64,000 bases of DNA from Nymphaea colorata (Eukaryota > Streptophyta > Magnoliopsida > Nymphaeales > Nymphaeaceae). The translations under genes and the position numbers were made by a program. The notes below the pieces were generated by a model. It saw only the letters and a list, made by a program, of their open reading frames with translations, made no database searches and was not told where the DNA came from. Positions 1 to 11,762 of this stretch are shown piece by piece (positions within the stretch are counted from its first letter, which is position 1; every line of letters starts with the position of its first letter). The DNA lies in assembly GCF_008831285.2 (NCBI RefSeq), contig NC_045139.1, positions 29,181,206 through 29,245,205 on the forward strand. The letters run 5' to 3'.

Positions 1-1171
1 GAACAGTTATGGAAAGAAATGGGAAAAGAAACTGAAAGGCCATTTACTTTCTTGTGAGAAACTGAAAAGAAAAAAACGTATGACAATTAAGAAGGCCTGT
101 AGAGGGTTATTTAACCCCAATTTTCAGAACATGACCATTCTTTATTGCATTTTTAGAGGAGGAGACTCAACGACAGAGAGTTGAGAGAAAGAAGGAGGAA
201 GTGAAGAAGAGATCAAGGAAATGAGTTGGTGCTGGAAACTCATCTCGATTAACAGGTATGGGAAATTTCAGTTATGAATGCAGCATGAAACTTGTATATT
301 TTGAGTTCTTATACATACATATGCAATGTGGATTTATGAATGTATACGCCTAGACATGAACATATGCATGAGGCGTTGTATGATGTTAATGTTACACAAT
401 GTTCTTCGATTCGTCTCCGATTTTCTTGGACCTTTGTATTTTTATGCATAAATATGAATCTATGCATGAGTTAGTGTATGTTGGGATGGAAATATAGTGT
501 TATAAGTTATGGTTCTCTCTGATTTCAAAGAAATCGAAGCATGCGAGGTATGAAGGGTGAGGTATGTTAGTCTTCGTTGGGTTATTGAACCTTCTCCGAT
601 GACTCGTATCATGCTGTTTTCCCCTTCTTCTTATATTTCGCTTATTTCACTTGTGAGAAAACGAGACTAAGCCAACATTAAACAAAGTACGTATAGTTGT
701 AATAAGGATGCGTTAAAGAATCCGAACCAACAACAGAAAAGGAGAAGCAGACTCTGCTCAGTGTCGTCGACAGAGAGCAACGCCTGCTCTGATCGACATA
801 AGGAAAACAAGGAATGTTGCAGAGGTGATTTGGGGGAAATTGGAGAACACGACCTTGACGTGGCAGGTTTCCTCATGTCGTCCCCCATTGTAGTCGGTTT
901 CTCCCTGTCGCCTGGAAGAGCAGGGTCCTCCTTGCTGCCGGTTCATTCTCGTCGCAAGGAAGGAGGAGCAGAGAGAGACATGCCTGGTTTGGGGAGGTCG
1001 TCTCCCTCACGGTGGCAGGGCTGAAAAACGAGAGCAGCAGAGGAGGAGGTGGTGGTTGAGAGCATCGGACGGCGGTGGGAAACCAGAGCGTTGGAGCTTG
1101 CGGGAGGAGGACAGATCTCTCCCCATGGTCCCGCTTTTCGCTGGTTTTGAGTGAGGAAGAACGGTGGAAGC

Positions 1172-1176
1172 CACCG
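1172..1176. repeat. Target-site duplication (left copy), CACCG
   Basis: CACCG precedes the inner element's TGTAAC terminus and recurs at 10092-10096 right after its terminal TGACA. The uninterrupted outer LTR copy has a single CACCG at 14253-14257, which confirms the empty site. Confidence 0.96.
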
Positions 1177-4148
1177 TGTAACGCGCGGCGTTTGGGCGGA
1201 GCGGGTCGGGTCAGGGTCCAGACTCGGACCCTAGCCCCACGCGAGAGGAGCCCGACGCTGTCCCTCCTCCCTCGCATTCTCTTCTCCTTCACTTTCCTCT
1301 TACCGTCTCTTCCTTACCCACGACCGAAGCTCAGGGAAGAAGGCGGCGGCGGCGGTGACGGCGGCGGCGGCGGCGACGACGGCGGCGTTGAGGTGAACCC
1401 TGTCGTCCCCTGCCTCTTCCTCTCTTCTCTTTTCTTCTCCTTCCCGTTTTCTTTCCCTTCTCCCTCTCCCACTGTCTCTCGTCTCCCCTCTCCACCGAAC
1501 GACCCTCCCTCTCCCACTGTCTCTCGTCTCCCCTCTCCACCGAACGACTCTCCCTCTCCCACTGTCACTCGTCTCACTCTCCACCGTCTCTCTCTTCTCT
1601 CCCGTCCTCTCCCCTCACTGCCTTCTTTTCCCCTTTTGACCGAACCCTCTCCCCATTTTCTGCTCGTTTTCTATTTTTCTCCAATCAAGCACTTTCTCTC
1701 ACTGATTTTCACTATGCTATCACTGTTGGATCCGTTTTCAGCTTGGGGATTTGTCTTCCCCCTCGTAACAGCAATTAGAGAAGGCCTTGGTAGTGGCGGC
1801 ATTGGAGGATTTTAGCCGTTTGGGGACCACTTGAACGCGTGAGGTGGCTGCCGGGAGGATTACAGCAGTTTAGACCTTCAATCGGGGTGAGCAAGGCGAA
1901 ATTGAACCTATTTTATGATATATTTCTCTTTGGAACGCGCATAATTATTGGTTGAGCATGCTAGAGCTTTGAATTGATTATTTGGAACACATGTTAGTGA
2001 TTTCGTTTTTGGGGAAAAGCTTGCGATTATGTTGGGAAGCGAAGATTCATATTTTGGATGATCATTTAAGCATGATAGATTAATTTTCGAAGCATTAGGG
2101 GAGACATGGTAGAGTTTGTGAGGTTGTGGGGAAGATTTAGGACCGTTTTAGTGAGCCTGTAGCACGCGTTTTTGTGAACGGGTGCATCTTGGAGTTAAAT
2201 AGGGATAACGTACATAAGTTGGAAGTATCTTTGGGGTAGACGCCTTGATTTAAGAAAAAGGGAATTTTGAGAAAGGCGTTAGTGATAGACGGATTGATGG
2301 CTTTGAGTTTTGGCATCTATTGGCACGGCTAGGAGTGGGAAGTGACCCTATTGGAGAACTTGTGGGTCGACACTACCCGTCGACACCCTCTTGAGGCGAT
2401 GACGCGTGCCTCAATGACCTTGTTTTGTTTTTGTTTGAATTGTTGAGGTTTGTAGTAGGAATCTTATCTTGTGATTGTGTCTGCAGGTTCACCGGGTACG
2501 TCCCGTCGACCTTGAGTTACTGGATTCGAAGCTCGAGGCATTTTGAAGATTCTTGTGAACGCGCCACAGGTATGGCGACATTCCAGGCAAATCCCTGCCT
2601 GGGCAAGTGAATGAATGTGTGTTCCTAGGATCATGGGATCCTAGGAATTGTGATATGAATTGATTGAGTATTCCGTGAATGAATATGTGTATGCATGTAC
2701 ATAAATTGATATATGATATGAATTGTTTTGAAAGGCTTATAGTAATTGTTTTGATAATGTTACGCATTGTATGTGCATGCTAGAATTGATAACTGTTTAG
2801 GACAGATGAGGCGGGGTATCGAGTCGAGTGTCTCCTCGACCCCAATTGTGCATTAGAAAGCATTCTAGAATGATAACTGCATAGGACAGCTACGAGCCCA
2901 CCACAGATTGAGACTACTCTCTGTGGTTTGGCTAAGTTTTCAAAGATGTGATTGTTATGATGATGAATGTGAATGTTATGTTTATTGAATACTCATTGCC
3001 GCGGGCAATGATGCAAATGTTTGCACAGTGGGTAGTTGTACCCATATTGTTATGACGGCTAGCCAAAACTGTTGTGGTTATGTGTAACCCTCGTGTGGAG
3101 GCAATTGGAGGTGTGGGTTCACTCGTGAAGTGAACCAACCTCAGGAGCTAGCCAGTTAAATGTGTTTGTGCAAGTATAAGTATAAGAATGAAAGAATAAG
3201 AGATGAGAGGCCAGTGGGATGTGACTATGTATATGGGAGTTGTCCCACTTTCGCCACTGGTCTCGCCTGTTCGGAGCGCAGGCGGTGCAAGGCCCCAGGG
3301 TACTGTTGTGTGATGTGCTTGGAGCGTAGGCTCCCGCCTTCCCAACCTGGGTGTCCTAGGGAAGGCTGAGTATCTCTCCTTGGAATTCACACATCCATGG
3401 ATGAGTGCTCTACCGCTGCAGCGGATAGATGGATCCATACTGTTCTGGGCCACCACGGGGGTTGTCTCTCGGCTGTGGGCCGCCCGCGGTGTGCACGTGC
3501 CTGTGTTTGCACCCACAGGAACTGTAAATTCACTGATAGTAATGAAACTGCAATGTATGTGATTGAAATATATAGGATTGTTGTGCATGTGACTGTTGTG
3601 CTTATGAATGCAAGTGACATGTTGATGATGCCTTGCATGTGATTGAAATTATGTTATTGTAGCCATTGAGTGGCGTCTGCATGTCGTGTCTTGACACGAC
3701 ATAATGATAGATTGTTCTGATGTTTGTTTGTGTACTGAGCCCGACCTAAGAGGGCTTGGACTTTTCCTGGCTTGTTGCCATACTGCGAAGGCTAAGCCTT
3801 CAGTTGTTTTCTTTTTTCAGGTTTTGGTGTACCCGGGGCAGCAGGCTGAGCAGATGGCTACACTCACGTCCTACTAGGGAGGTTTTGGGTTTTGTTTTGT
3901 TCTTGTAGTGCCGGCGCGTCGGGTTTTTGGTTTTACTGATGCCTTGTTTTGATGAGGCATCGATGTTGTAATTTTGGGGCATTTTTGTCAAATGTACAAT
4001 TGAATTGAAATGCTATATAATGGAAAGCTTGCCCCATTGTTTTGAATTGCTTGGCTCATTCCTTTTTGAACTATTGTGTAGTCACACCTCGATGTTGGAT
4101 GTTAGAAAAAAAAAACTGTTTGAGTGTCAAAAAGGTCTGGGTGTGACA
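1177..4148 (+). repeat. 5' LTR of inner Gypsy element (2972 bp)
   Basis: It begins TGTAACGCGCGG and ends GTGTGACA (TG...CA termini). It contains a GGC/GAC triplet stretch (about 1343-1387), a 45-bp tandem unit rich in CT (about 1465-1600) that would read as a 15-residue repeat, and then AT-rich DNA. 1177-2153 corresponds to the retained part of the 3' LTR. Confidence 0.94.
1465..1600. repeat. 45-bp CT-rich tandem repeat inside LTR, about 2.5 copies
   Basis: The unit starts CCCTCTCCCACTGTCTCTCG and repeats with a 45-bp period. The same array occurs in the 3' LTR near 9390-9520, with one base missing there. Confidence 0.85.
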
Positions 4149-4152
4149 GTTT

Positions 4153-4164
4153 TGGTATCAGAGC
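4153..4164 (+). other. Primer binding site (initiator Met-tRNA) of inner element
   Basis: TGGTATCAGAGC, complementary to the 3' end of plant initiator Met-tRNA, lies 4 bp after the LTR end. Confidence 0.92.
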
Positions 4165-4383
4165 CATGGCAAACCCCACTATGGATGTGAGTTAAAGCCT
4201 ATTTGTGAAGCCGTGTTGCCCAGGTACGCATTCATTTGATTAGATTGTTATTGTGGTTATGCTTTTTCACATATAAGTACGTAATGTGATCTATGTTTTG
4301 AACTTCGTGCTAATGCACGTTGTGATTTGATTTGTGAGATTAGTCATAGACTGGATTTGAGATTAAGGTTCTTGTTTGTACAG

Positions 4384-5268
4384 ATGGAATATCATCGTAA
4401 GGGTAAGAAGCGAGCTGGGCCGTCCACAGAGGCACAGAGAGAGCCTAGTCCGGCCCATTCTGATGCGCATACCCCACGCGACGACAGTACGTCATGGCAC
4501 CAGTATGCCCAATTGGGTGGGGGTGCTCAAACCCCACTGAGGTAGACTCCACCTGTGGATCAACAGTCTATTTTGCTGACCACGTTGCAAACACTGACCT
4601 CCCTTGTGCAGTCCATGGTCAGTAACCAGAGGAGTAATGCATCTCCTTCCGGAGACACCACTGCGCCACTTAAGGAGAAGGCATCAGCGGTGTCGTTTCA
4701 ACAGTTCATGGCGATGCAGCCGCCTATCTTTTCAGGAGGGTGCAGTCACGATAAGGCAAAACAGTGGATTGAGGAAGTTGAACGCATCTTTGTGCTTCTG
4801 AAGATGCCTGAGGAAGACAAAGTGAACTATGGCACTTACCTGCTGAAAGGTGATGCCATGGATTGGTGGAAATCAACTCTTGAGATTCGGTATGCAGGCC
4901 AACCGTCAATTTCTTGGAAGCAGTTTAGAGATTCCTTCCTCAACACCTACTACCCAGTGCATGCTAGAGACAAGAACATGCAAGAGTTTCTTGATCTACA
5001 GCAAAATCAAATGAGCTTGGAGGAATATATTACAAGATATCGACACTTGGAGGCGTATTGCCCACACTTCTACACTACAGACGGAGCCAGGGCAGGCAAG
5101 TTTGTGCGTGGTCTGCGGGAGGGACTGCGAACCAAAGTTTTGACGAGCAGACCTCGTGACTTGGACGAGGCGGTCACTATGGCAAGATGTATAGAAGAAG
5201 ACTGGGCGAGGACACAGAAGGATCACCAGAAGAAAGCAAGCCAGCATTCACAAGGTGGACGAACCTAG
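4384..5268 (+). pseudogene. gag: Gag of inner Gypsy element, interrupted by UAG at 4543-4545 and ended by UAG at 5266-5268
   Basis: The frame opens at ATG 4384 (MEYHRKGKKRAG...). It is broken by TAG at 4543-4545, continues as the retrotransposon gag core (motifs such as AKQWIEEVERIF, YLLKGDAMDWW and MQEFLDLQQ), and meets a second TAG at 5266-5268. The same frame then carries the zinc knuckle and pol, so gag and pol form one frame of about 4.5 kb. Both stops are UAG and both would be one C-to-T change from CAG. That fits decay of methylated CHG sites, but readthrough of the second stop cannot be excluded. The core is homologous to the gag at 11763. Confidence 0.9.
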
Positions 5269-8200
5269 GTGAAGCGCCACCACTTTGCAGGCAGGACAAG
5301 GCCTTATGAGAGGCGGGATGATCGAACTTTCAGACGGAACCAGCCAACCCGTAGTGAGGCCACCCAGGGGTCAGTGGCTACTCCGACTTCTCAGAGGTGC
5401 CCTACTTGTTCGCGTGTGCACCCTGGAAAGCCGTGCTATCGAGAGATCGGAGCTTGCTTACACTGTGGAAGGATGGGGCACTTTATCAAGGATTGTCCCT
5501 TAAGGAAAGAAAGAGAGTTGAAGAAGCCAGAGGCCGGTCCTTCTAGCGCACGACAGACGACTGGACGTGTCTATGCTACTACCGTGGAGGAGCTTCAGGC
5601 ACACGACCTTGTTGAAGGTACTTTACTTGTTGGTTCTCATATTGCTAGAGTGTTGTTTGATGCTGGGGCGACCCATTCATTTATATCTAGTAGATTTGCT
5701 ACTTCACTAGAAGTGCCTGCTAGGAAGATGCCGTATGTTCTGAAAGTTGTTAGCCCTATGCATGCTCAAGAGTCGTGTAGTGGATATCTATCTGATGTGG
5801 ACGTGGAGATCCATCAACATCACTTACCTGCACAGTTGGTGATCATGAGTTTTAACGAATTTGATGTGATTTTGGGCATGGATTGGTTATATGCACATTA
5901 TGCTAATATAGATTGCAGGAAGAAGCAGATACAGTTGTTGATTGATGAAATGCAACCTGTGGAGTTCCATGCTCGTAAGGCCAGTCGAACTGATAAGATA
6001 ATGGTGTCTGCATTGAAAGCTAAACGATTGATAGAAAATGAAAGTGTTGCCTTCTTGGTCAATGTGTTGACCAATGAGCCGGAACCGGTGAGGTTACCGG
6101 ATGTGGCAATTGTGAGTGAGTACCCTGATGTGTTTCCGAAGGAACTGTCAAGTTTGCCTCCAACACGAGAAGTGGAGTTCAAGATAGAGTTGTCACTAGG
6201 GACAGCTCCTATTTCTAAGGCACCCTATCGTATGGCACCAGCAGAGTTAGAAGAATTGAAGAAGCAATTGCAGGAGCTCTTAGACAAGGGCTTCATCCGA
6301 CCTAGTGTGTCACCATGGGGAGCATCAGTGTTGTTTGTGAAGAAGAAAGATGGGACAATGCGTTTGTGTATCGACTACCGCATGTTGAATCAAATCACCA
6401 TCAAGAATAAGTATCCGCTTCCTAGAATTGAAGACTTGTTTGATCAGCTTAAGGATGCAAAGGTTTTCTCCAAGATCGATCTGAGGACAGGTTATCATCA
6501 ACTCTTGATACGGGAGGAAGATGTTGCTAAGACTGCATTTCGAACCAGATATGGGCACTATGAATTCAGGGTCATGCCTTTTGGGTTGACCAATGCTCCC
6601 GCAGCGTTCATGGACCTCATGAATCGGGTTTTCCAAGAGTTCTTGGACCGATTTGTTATTGTTTTTGTGGATGATATTTTGGTGTACTCAGAGAGTGTGA
6701 CAGAGCATAGAGATCACTTGAGAAGTGTATTGGGTCTTTTGCGCAAGCATAAGTTGTATGCCAAGTATTCAAAATGTGAATTTTGGCTAGAGAAGGTAAA
6801 CTTTCTGGGTCATGTAATCTCTAAGGATGGAGTATCCGTCGATCCGGCTAAGGTGTCAGCTGTGCAGGACTGGAGGACGCCATGCAGTGTAACCGAGGTT
6901 AGAAGCTTTTTGGGATTGGCAGGATATTATCGCAGGTTCATACAAGACTTTTCGAAAATAGCTACACCAATGACTAAGCTATTGAGAAAAGGAGTGAAGT
7001 TTATTTGGAATGAAGAGTGTGAGAGGAGTTTTCAAACTCTGAAGGACAAGCTTACTGCTGCTCCTATTCTGACGCTTCCATCAGGTCATTCGGGTTTTGT
7101 ACTGTACACAGATGCATCAGGAATCGGTTATGGTTGTGTGCTGATGCAAAATGGCCGTGTGGTGGCTTATGCATCAAGGCAGTTGAAGACACACGAACAA
7201 CACTATCCCACTCACGATTTGGAGTTGGGAGCAGTTGTGTTTGCACTAAAGATTTGGAGACATTATCTCTATGGGGCAACATTTGAAGTGTTTACAGATC
7301 ACAAATCTTTGAAATATATATTCTCCCAAAGTGATCTTAATTTGAGGCAAAGAAGATGGATTGAATACCTAAAAGATTATGATTTCACGATATCATATCA
7401 TCCAGGCAAGGCGAATGTGGTGGCTGATGCTTTGAGCAGGCAAGCCAAGGCAACGATGTATAGTATGTTAGCATGTTCTTGGAATTTGTTACAAGATGTG
7501 ATAGCATGGCAACCTTACCTTTGTGGCGAGAACAAAGCAACGATGAGTGCCGTGATACAACACCCTTTGATGGAAGAGCTTGTATTGAAGCAAAAGGAAG
7601 ATCCTGATTTTGCTAAGAACGTGGAAGAGTGTAAGAAGGTAGATGCTTTCTGGCATCAAGATGAAGAGGGTTCATTGTGGTTTCGACATAGATTGTGGGT
7701 CCCTAGAGATGAAGGGGTGAAGCGACGGTTGCTTGATGAAGCTCATAAATCTAAGTTTTCTATACACCCTGGCAGTACAAAGATGTTTCAGGATATGAAG
7801 AGAAATTTTTGGTGGCCTGGAATGAAGCGTGAAATTGCAGAATATGTGGCAAAGTGCTTGGTTTGCCAACAAGTAAAAGCAGAGCATCAACGGCCCGGAG
7901 GCTTGTTGCAGAGAATCGATATCCCGGTGTGGAAATGGGAAGACATTACAATGGATTTTGTAGTTGGATTGCCTCACACCCGAAGACAGCATGATGCCAT
8001 ATGGGTGATTGTTGATCGACTGACGAAGTCCGCTCATTTTCTGTCTATTCGAATTAATCAGTCTTTGGAAAGTCTCGCAGAGTTATATATTGGCGAGATA
8101 GTGAGATTGCATGGTGTGCCAAGGTCTATCATTTCGGATCGAGATCCACGTTTTACCTCTAGATTTTGGGGGCATTTGCAGAAGGCTTTGGGTACCAAGC

Positions 8201-8898
8201 TTAAGCTAAGCACAGCGTTCCACCCCCAAACTGATGGGCAATCGGAGAGGACCATTCAGACCTTAGAGGACATGTTGCGTGCTTGTGTCTTAGAGTGGAA
8301 AGGAGAATGGGACAAACATGTGAAACTGGCAGAATTTGCATATAATAACAGTTACCACTCTAGTATTGGGATGGCACCTTTTGAGGCTTTGTATGGAAGA
8401 CCGTGCAGATCGTCAGCTTGTTGGACCGAATTGGGTGATGGAAAAATCGAAAACCCTTTAGTTTTGCAACACTACACCGACCAAGTGCAATTGATAAGGA
8501 AACAGTTGTTGACTGCTCAGAGTAGACAGAAAAGCTATGCCGACATTCGTCGTAGAGAATTGACTTTTGAGGTGGGTGATCATGTGTTTTTGAAGATTTC
8601 CCCTACTAGAGGTGTTTTTCGTTTTGGTGTGAAGGGAAAGTTGAGCCCGAGGTTCGTAGGACCTTTTGAGATATTAGAGAAGATTGGCGAGGTGGCCTAT
8701 AGATTGGCACTACCACCAGACTGGAGTCATGTTCATGACGTTTTTCATGTTTCCATGCTTCGAAAGTATGTACCAGATCCGACACATGTGATTGATTTTC
8801 AAGGTATTCAGGTGCAAGATGATCTGACAATGGAAGAAAAACCTATTAGATTGTGGATCGAAGAGAGCAAGTGCTTCGCACAAAGAGAATCCCTTTAG
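5269..8898 (+). pseudogene. pol: Pol region of inner Gypsy element: zinc knuckle, protease, RT, RNase H, integrase
   Basis: The frame is open for about 1209 codons. A CCHC knuckle (CX2CX4HX4C) lies near 5455-5500. The aspartic protease active site at about 5659 reads D-A-G instead of the usual D-S/T-G. Reverse transcriptase spans about 6220-6900, with FVDD at 6664-6675. RNase H starts near 7100 (YTDAS, TDHKSL). Integrase spans about 7740-8420, with an HHCC-type finger and D(7954), D(8137), E(8245) in D-x35-E spacing. The C-terminal part ([13 protein letters not shown]) is present, but the frame is lost near 8860-8875: chromodomain-like sequence continues in another frame to about 8990 with two further stops. 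There is no ATG at the start, because the frame is continuous with gag apart from the UAG. Confidence 0.93.
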
Positions 8899-9030
8899 TG
8901 AAGGTGGAATGACAGTACCATGGATTGAAGGAGAGCACATGAGAACTTGAGGAGGACGTGCGGAAGAGATATCCGCACTTGTTCTTGCATTGAGGTATGA
9001 TCTAATTTCGAGGACGAAATTTTTTTTGTT

Positions 9031-9042
9031 AGGAGGGTAGGA
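9031..9042 (+). other. Polypurine tract of inner element
   Basis: The purine-rich AGGAGGGTAGGA lies directly before the 3' LTR terminus TGTAAC, where plus-strand priming is expected. Confidence 0.85.
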
Positions 9043-9263
9043 TGTAACGCGCGGCAATTGGGCGGAGCGGGTCGGGTCAGGGTCCAGACCCGGACCCTAG
9101 CCCCACGCGAGAGGAGCCCGACGCTGTCCCTCCTCCCTCGCATTCTCTTCTCCTTCGCTTTCCTCTTACCGTCTCTTCCTTACCCACGACCGAAGCTCAG
9201 GGAAGAAGGCGACGGCGGCGACGGCGGCGGCGGCGGCGGCGGCGACGAGAAGGCGACGGCGGC

Positions 9264-9294
<31 letters not shown>

Positions 9295-10091
9295 GCGGCG
9301 GCGGCGGCGACGACGGCGGCGTTGAGGTGAACCCTGTCGTCCCCTGCCTCTTCCTCTCTTCTCTTTTCTTCTCCTTCCCGTTTTCTTTCCCTTCTCCCTC
9401 TCCCACTGTCTCTCGTCTCCCTCTCCACCGAACGACCCTCCCTCTCCCACTGTCTCTCGTCTCCCCTCTCCACCGAACGACTCTCCCTCTCCCACTGTCA
9501 CTCGTCTCACTCTCCACCGTCTCTCTCTTCTCTCCCGTCCTCTCCCCTCACTGCCTTCTTTTCCCCTTTTGACCGAACCCTCTCCCCATTTTCTGCTCGT
9601 TTTCTATTTTTCTCCAATCAAGCACTTTCTCTCACTGATTTTCACTATGCTGTCACTGTTGGATCCGTTTTCAGCTTGGGGATTTGTCTTCCCCCTCGTA
9701 ACAGCAATTAGAGAAGGCCTTGGTAGTGGCGGCATTGGAGGATTTTAGCCGTTTGGGGACCACTTGGACGCGTGAGGTGGCTGCCGGGAGGATTACAGCA
9801 GTTTAGACCTTCAATCGGGGTGAGCAAGGCGAAATTGAACCTATTTTATGATATATTTCTCTTTGGAACGCGCATAATTATTGGTTGAGCATGCTAGAGC
9901 TTTGAATTGATTATTTGGAACACATGTTAGTGATTTCGTTTTTGGGGAAAAGCATGCGATTATGTTGGGAAGCGAAGATTCATATTTTGGATGATCATTT
10001 AAGCATGATAGATTAATTTTCGAAGCATTAGGGGAGACATGGTAGAGTTTGTGAGGTTGTGGGGAAGATTTAGGACCGTTTTAGTGTGACA
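9043..10091 (+). repeat. 3' LTR of inner element, internally deleted (1049 bp)
   Basis: It matches the 5' LTR from 1177 to 2153, then jumps to the final TGACA. About 1.99 kb (5' LTR 2154-4143) is missing, with GTG at both breakpoints. The GGC/GAC triplet array (9206-9325) is about 70 bp longer than in the 5' LTR. The remaining sequence differs by about eight substitutions. Confidence 0.93.
9206..9325. repeat. GGC/GAC trinucleotide array in 3' LTR
   Basis: About 120 bp of GGC and GAC triplets with one GAGAAG interruption. The equivalent 5' LTR tract (1343-1387) is much shorter, so this array expanded, or the other contracted, after integration. Confidence 0.9.
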
Positions 10092-10096
10092 CACCG
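10092..10096. repeat. Target-site duplication (right copy), CACCG
   Basis: Identical to 1172-1176; the outer LTR sequence resumes here with TCGGTCG. Confidence 0.96.
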
Positions 10097-11558
10097 TCGG
10101 TCGAACGAAAGGAAGGAGGCTCGTGAGGAGAGAGAAAACGAAGCGGTGAAATGAAAGAAAAACGAGAGTGGTTCATTTTTATATCAAGTTGGAAAAATTT
10201 CAAGACGGGTCCACTAATTAGCAAAATATTCAGATAAGCTGTTATACATTTTATAACTTCCATGCCGCAACATTTTTGCTAAAAACCTCTTCAAAAAGAG
10301 GCTTGCGAAAGTGTTTTTCAAAAGGAAACAAATATTTAATATGAAATTTCGTTTCGGTACCCTTTAAGTTTTTATAAATTGCCAAAGGGTAGTTTTATAA
10401 ATTACAGATGAAAAGTTATGTGTTATTGCTCGTTGATGCTCCTAATGGTGTTTAAAATTTCAGAAAGATGGTCCTGAAATCAATTTCGAAAAGTTGAAGA
10501 GGAAAGTCACGTTGTAAGAATTTAAAGTATAAATTCTCTTACTTTTGAATGGTTATTTTATTTGAGAAATTTTGGCGTGATAGTCTGTATGTTGTTTCTG
10601 TGTTTTGAGGCCATTATCAAAAAAATGGTTTATTGTTTCTGTCTGGGAAACCGAGCCTAAGGGCGGTTTCTGTGAGAGGTACTAGACGATGTCTAGCATT
10701 GGCAAACCCTCACTTTTGAAATTCGAAGGTGAAACGTGGACTTTGTGCGATGGTTTATGCGAGTGCGAGCTTTCTGTTTTGCCCAGTGTTTGGTTTCATC
10801 CCGGGAGGTAGTGGTCACACTCCTCTGGCTGTACTGGAGGGCCCACAGGGTATTGGGCGGCACAAGGGCCCGGGGTACTGCTGCTGTGTTGGGAAAGAGA
10901 CATCTCCTGGTCCCTCAAACCGGGTTCCTAGAGGGGCCATGCTGCTGCAGCGGCGATCAGGGATATCTCAGGAGACTTCACTTCAGGTACCCTCGATCTG
11001 TTGGATCGCCTGGTGAAGATATGTTCTGTTCTGCCCGTGAGTGCTCACGGGGATTTCTGTTGCTCGGCACGATGACCATGACATTGTCAGAGAACCACGG
11101 TTGGAAGCCTACGAAATTTTGGAGGTTGTGCACACCTCGTTCTGTGTTTGATGATGTGATGTAACTCTGATATGTGTTAAGTTTTGGAAAACTTATGGTC
11201 GTAGTTCATAAGGCCTTTTTGGAATCGTTTTACGAAACTAAATATTATTTTGGGCCATGTTCCATTCATGGCTGGATTTTCTCATACTCAGAGGAATTCT
11301 GACCCTTCTTTCTATCTACAGGTAGTCCTTGATAGATTTTGGCGTTGGAGCGACGACCCTGGGTCTTGTGATGGACGGGCATTGGCAATCTGGACACTGC
11401 ATCGGTTTTGGGGACTTGTGTTTATTTTTGTTTGGGTCCAAGTATTTTATTATTGAAATAAAACAATGTCTTGTGTTCTGGTCATGACTCAATATTGCTT
11501 CCGCTATCATAGAAATGAAAGAAAATTTTTTGTGTCAAAAATTGGGTCGTGACAACTT

Positions 11559-11570
11559 TGGTATCAGAGC
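11559..11570 (+). other. Primer binding site of outer element
   Basis: TGGTATCAGAGC, 4 bp after the 5' LTR end at 11554. It is the same initiator-tRNA site as in the inner element. Confidence 0.92.
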
Positions 11571-11762
11571 ACAGTGTCTAGAGTCAACGTCCAATGCCAA
11601 TGTCGATCACAAGCAGAGGAAAGGTCATCCAAGCTTGTTAACGAATGTGTTTTTTTTTATTTAGTCTGAAAATTGAGTTAAAATTTTAGAGTAGTTTTAA
11701 CGAATTGTGTTACTTACGAATACAATAGTTGTATTTTGTGTTCCTATGTGCGGTGTAGTTCA

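Larger units (their letters stand above)
1177..10091 (+). mobile_element. Ty3/Gypsy LTR retrotransposon (Tekay/Del-like), inserted in the LTR of another element
   Basis: This is a full-length element: 5' LTR 1177-4148, primer binding site 4153-4164, gag-pol 4384-8898, polypurine tract 9031-9042 and an internally deleted 3' LTR 9043-10091. Domain order is gag, zinc knuckle, protease, reverse transcriptase, RNase H, integrase, which is the Gypsy order. A long LTR, an initiator-Met primer site and traces of a C-terminal chromodomain suggest the Tekay/Del lineage; this is inference from family knowledge. Two in-frame UAG codons, a late frameshift and the 3' LTR deletion make independent activity unlikely. 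The LTRs differ by only a handful of substitutions across the shared ~980 bp. Confidence 0.95.
1..11554 (+). repeat. 5' LTR of outer LTR retrotransposon, left-truncated by window and split by an insertion
   Basis: Positions 1-1176 plus 10097-11554 align almost without gaps to 13082-15715, the 3' LTR of the same element; about 114 bp of the LTR lie left of the window. Reassembled, the LTR would be about 2.75 kb, the same length as the 3' copy. It ends in TGACA at 11554, directly before the primer binding site. By eye roughly two dozen substitutions separate the two LTRs over 2.6 kb (about 1%), so the insertion is fairly young. The apparent ORFs inside it occur identically in both LTRs and I do not regard them as genes. 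Confidence 0.93.

Noticed and set aside
667-1815. Several ORFs of 60-250 codons on both strands in the left LTRs, repeated at 9058-9572 and 13748-14424
   Set aside because: They lie in LTRs, follow CT-rich or triplet repeats, and recur only because LTRs are duplicated. No protein-family features.
10729-11164. Overlapping ORFs near 10.7-11.2 kb and their copies at 14.9-15.3 kb
   Set aside because: They are the same LTR segment of the outer element in two copies. Both frames are open by chance and there are no recognisable motifs.
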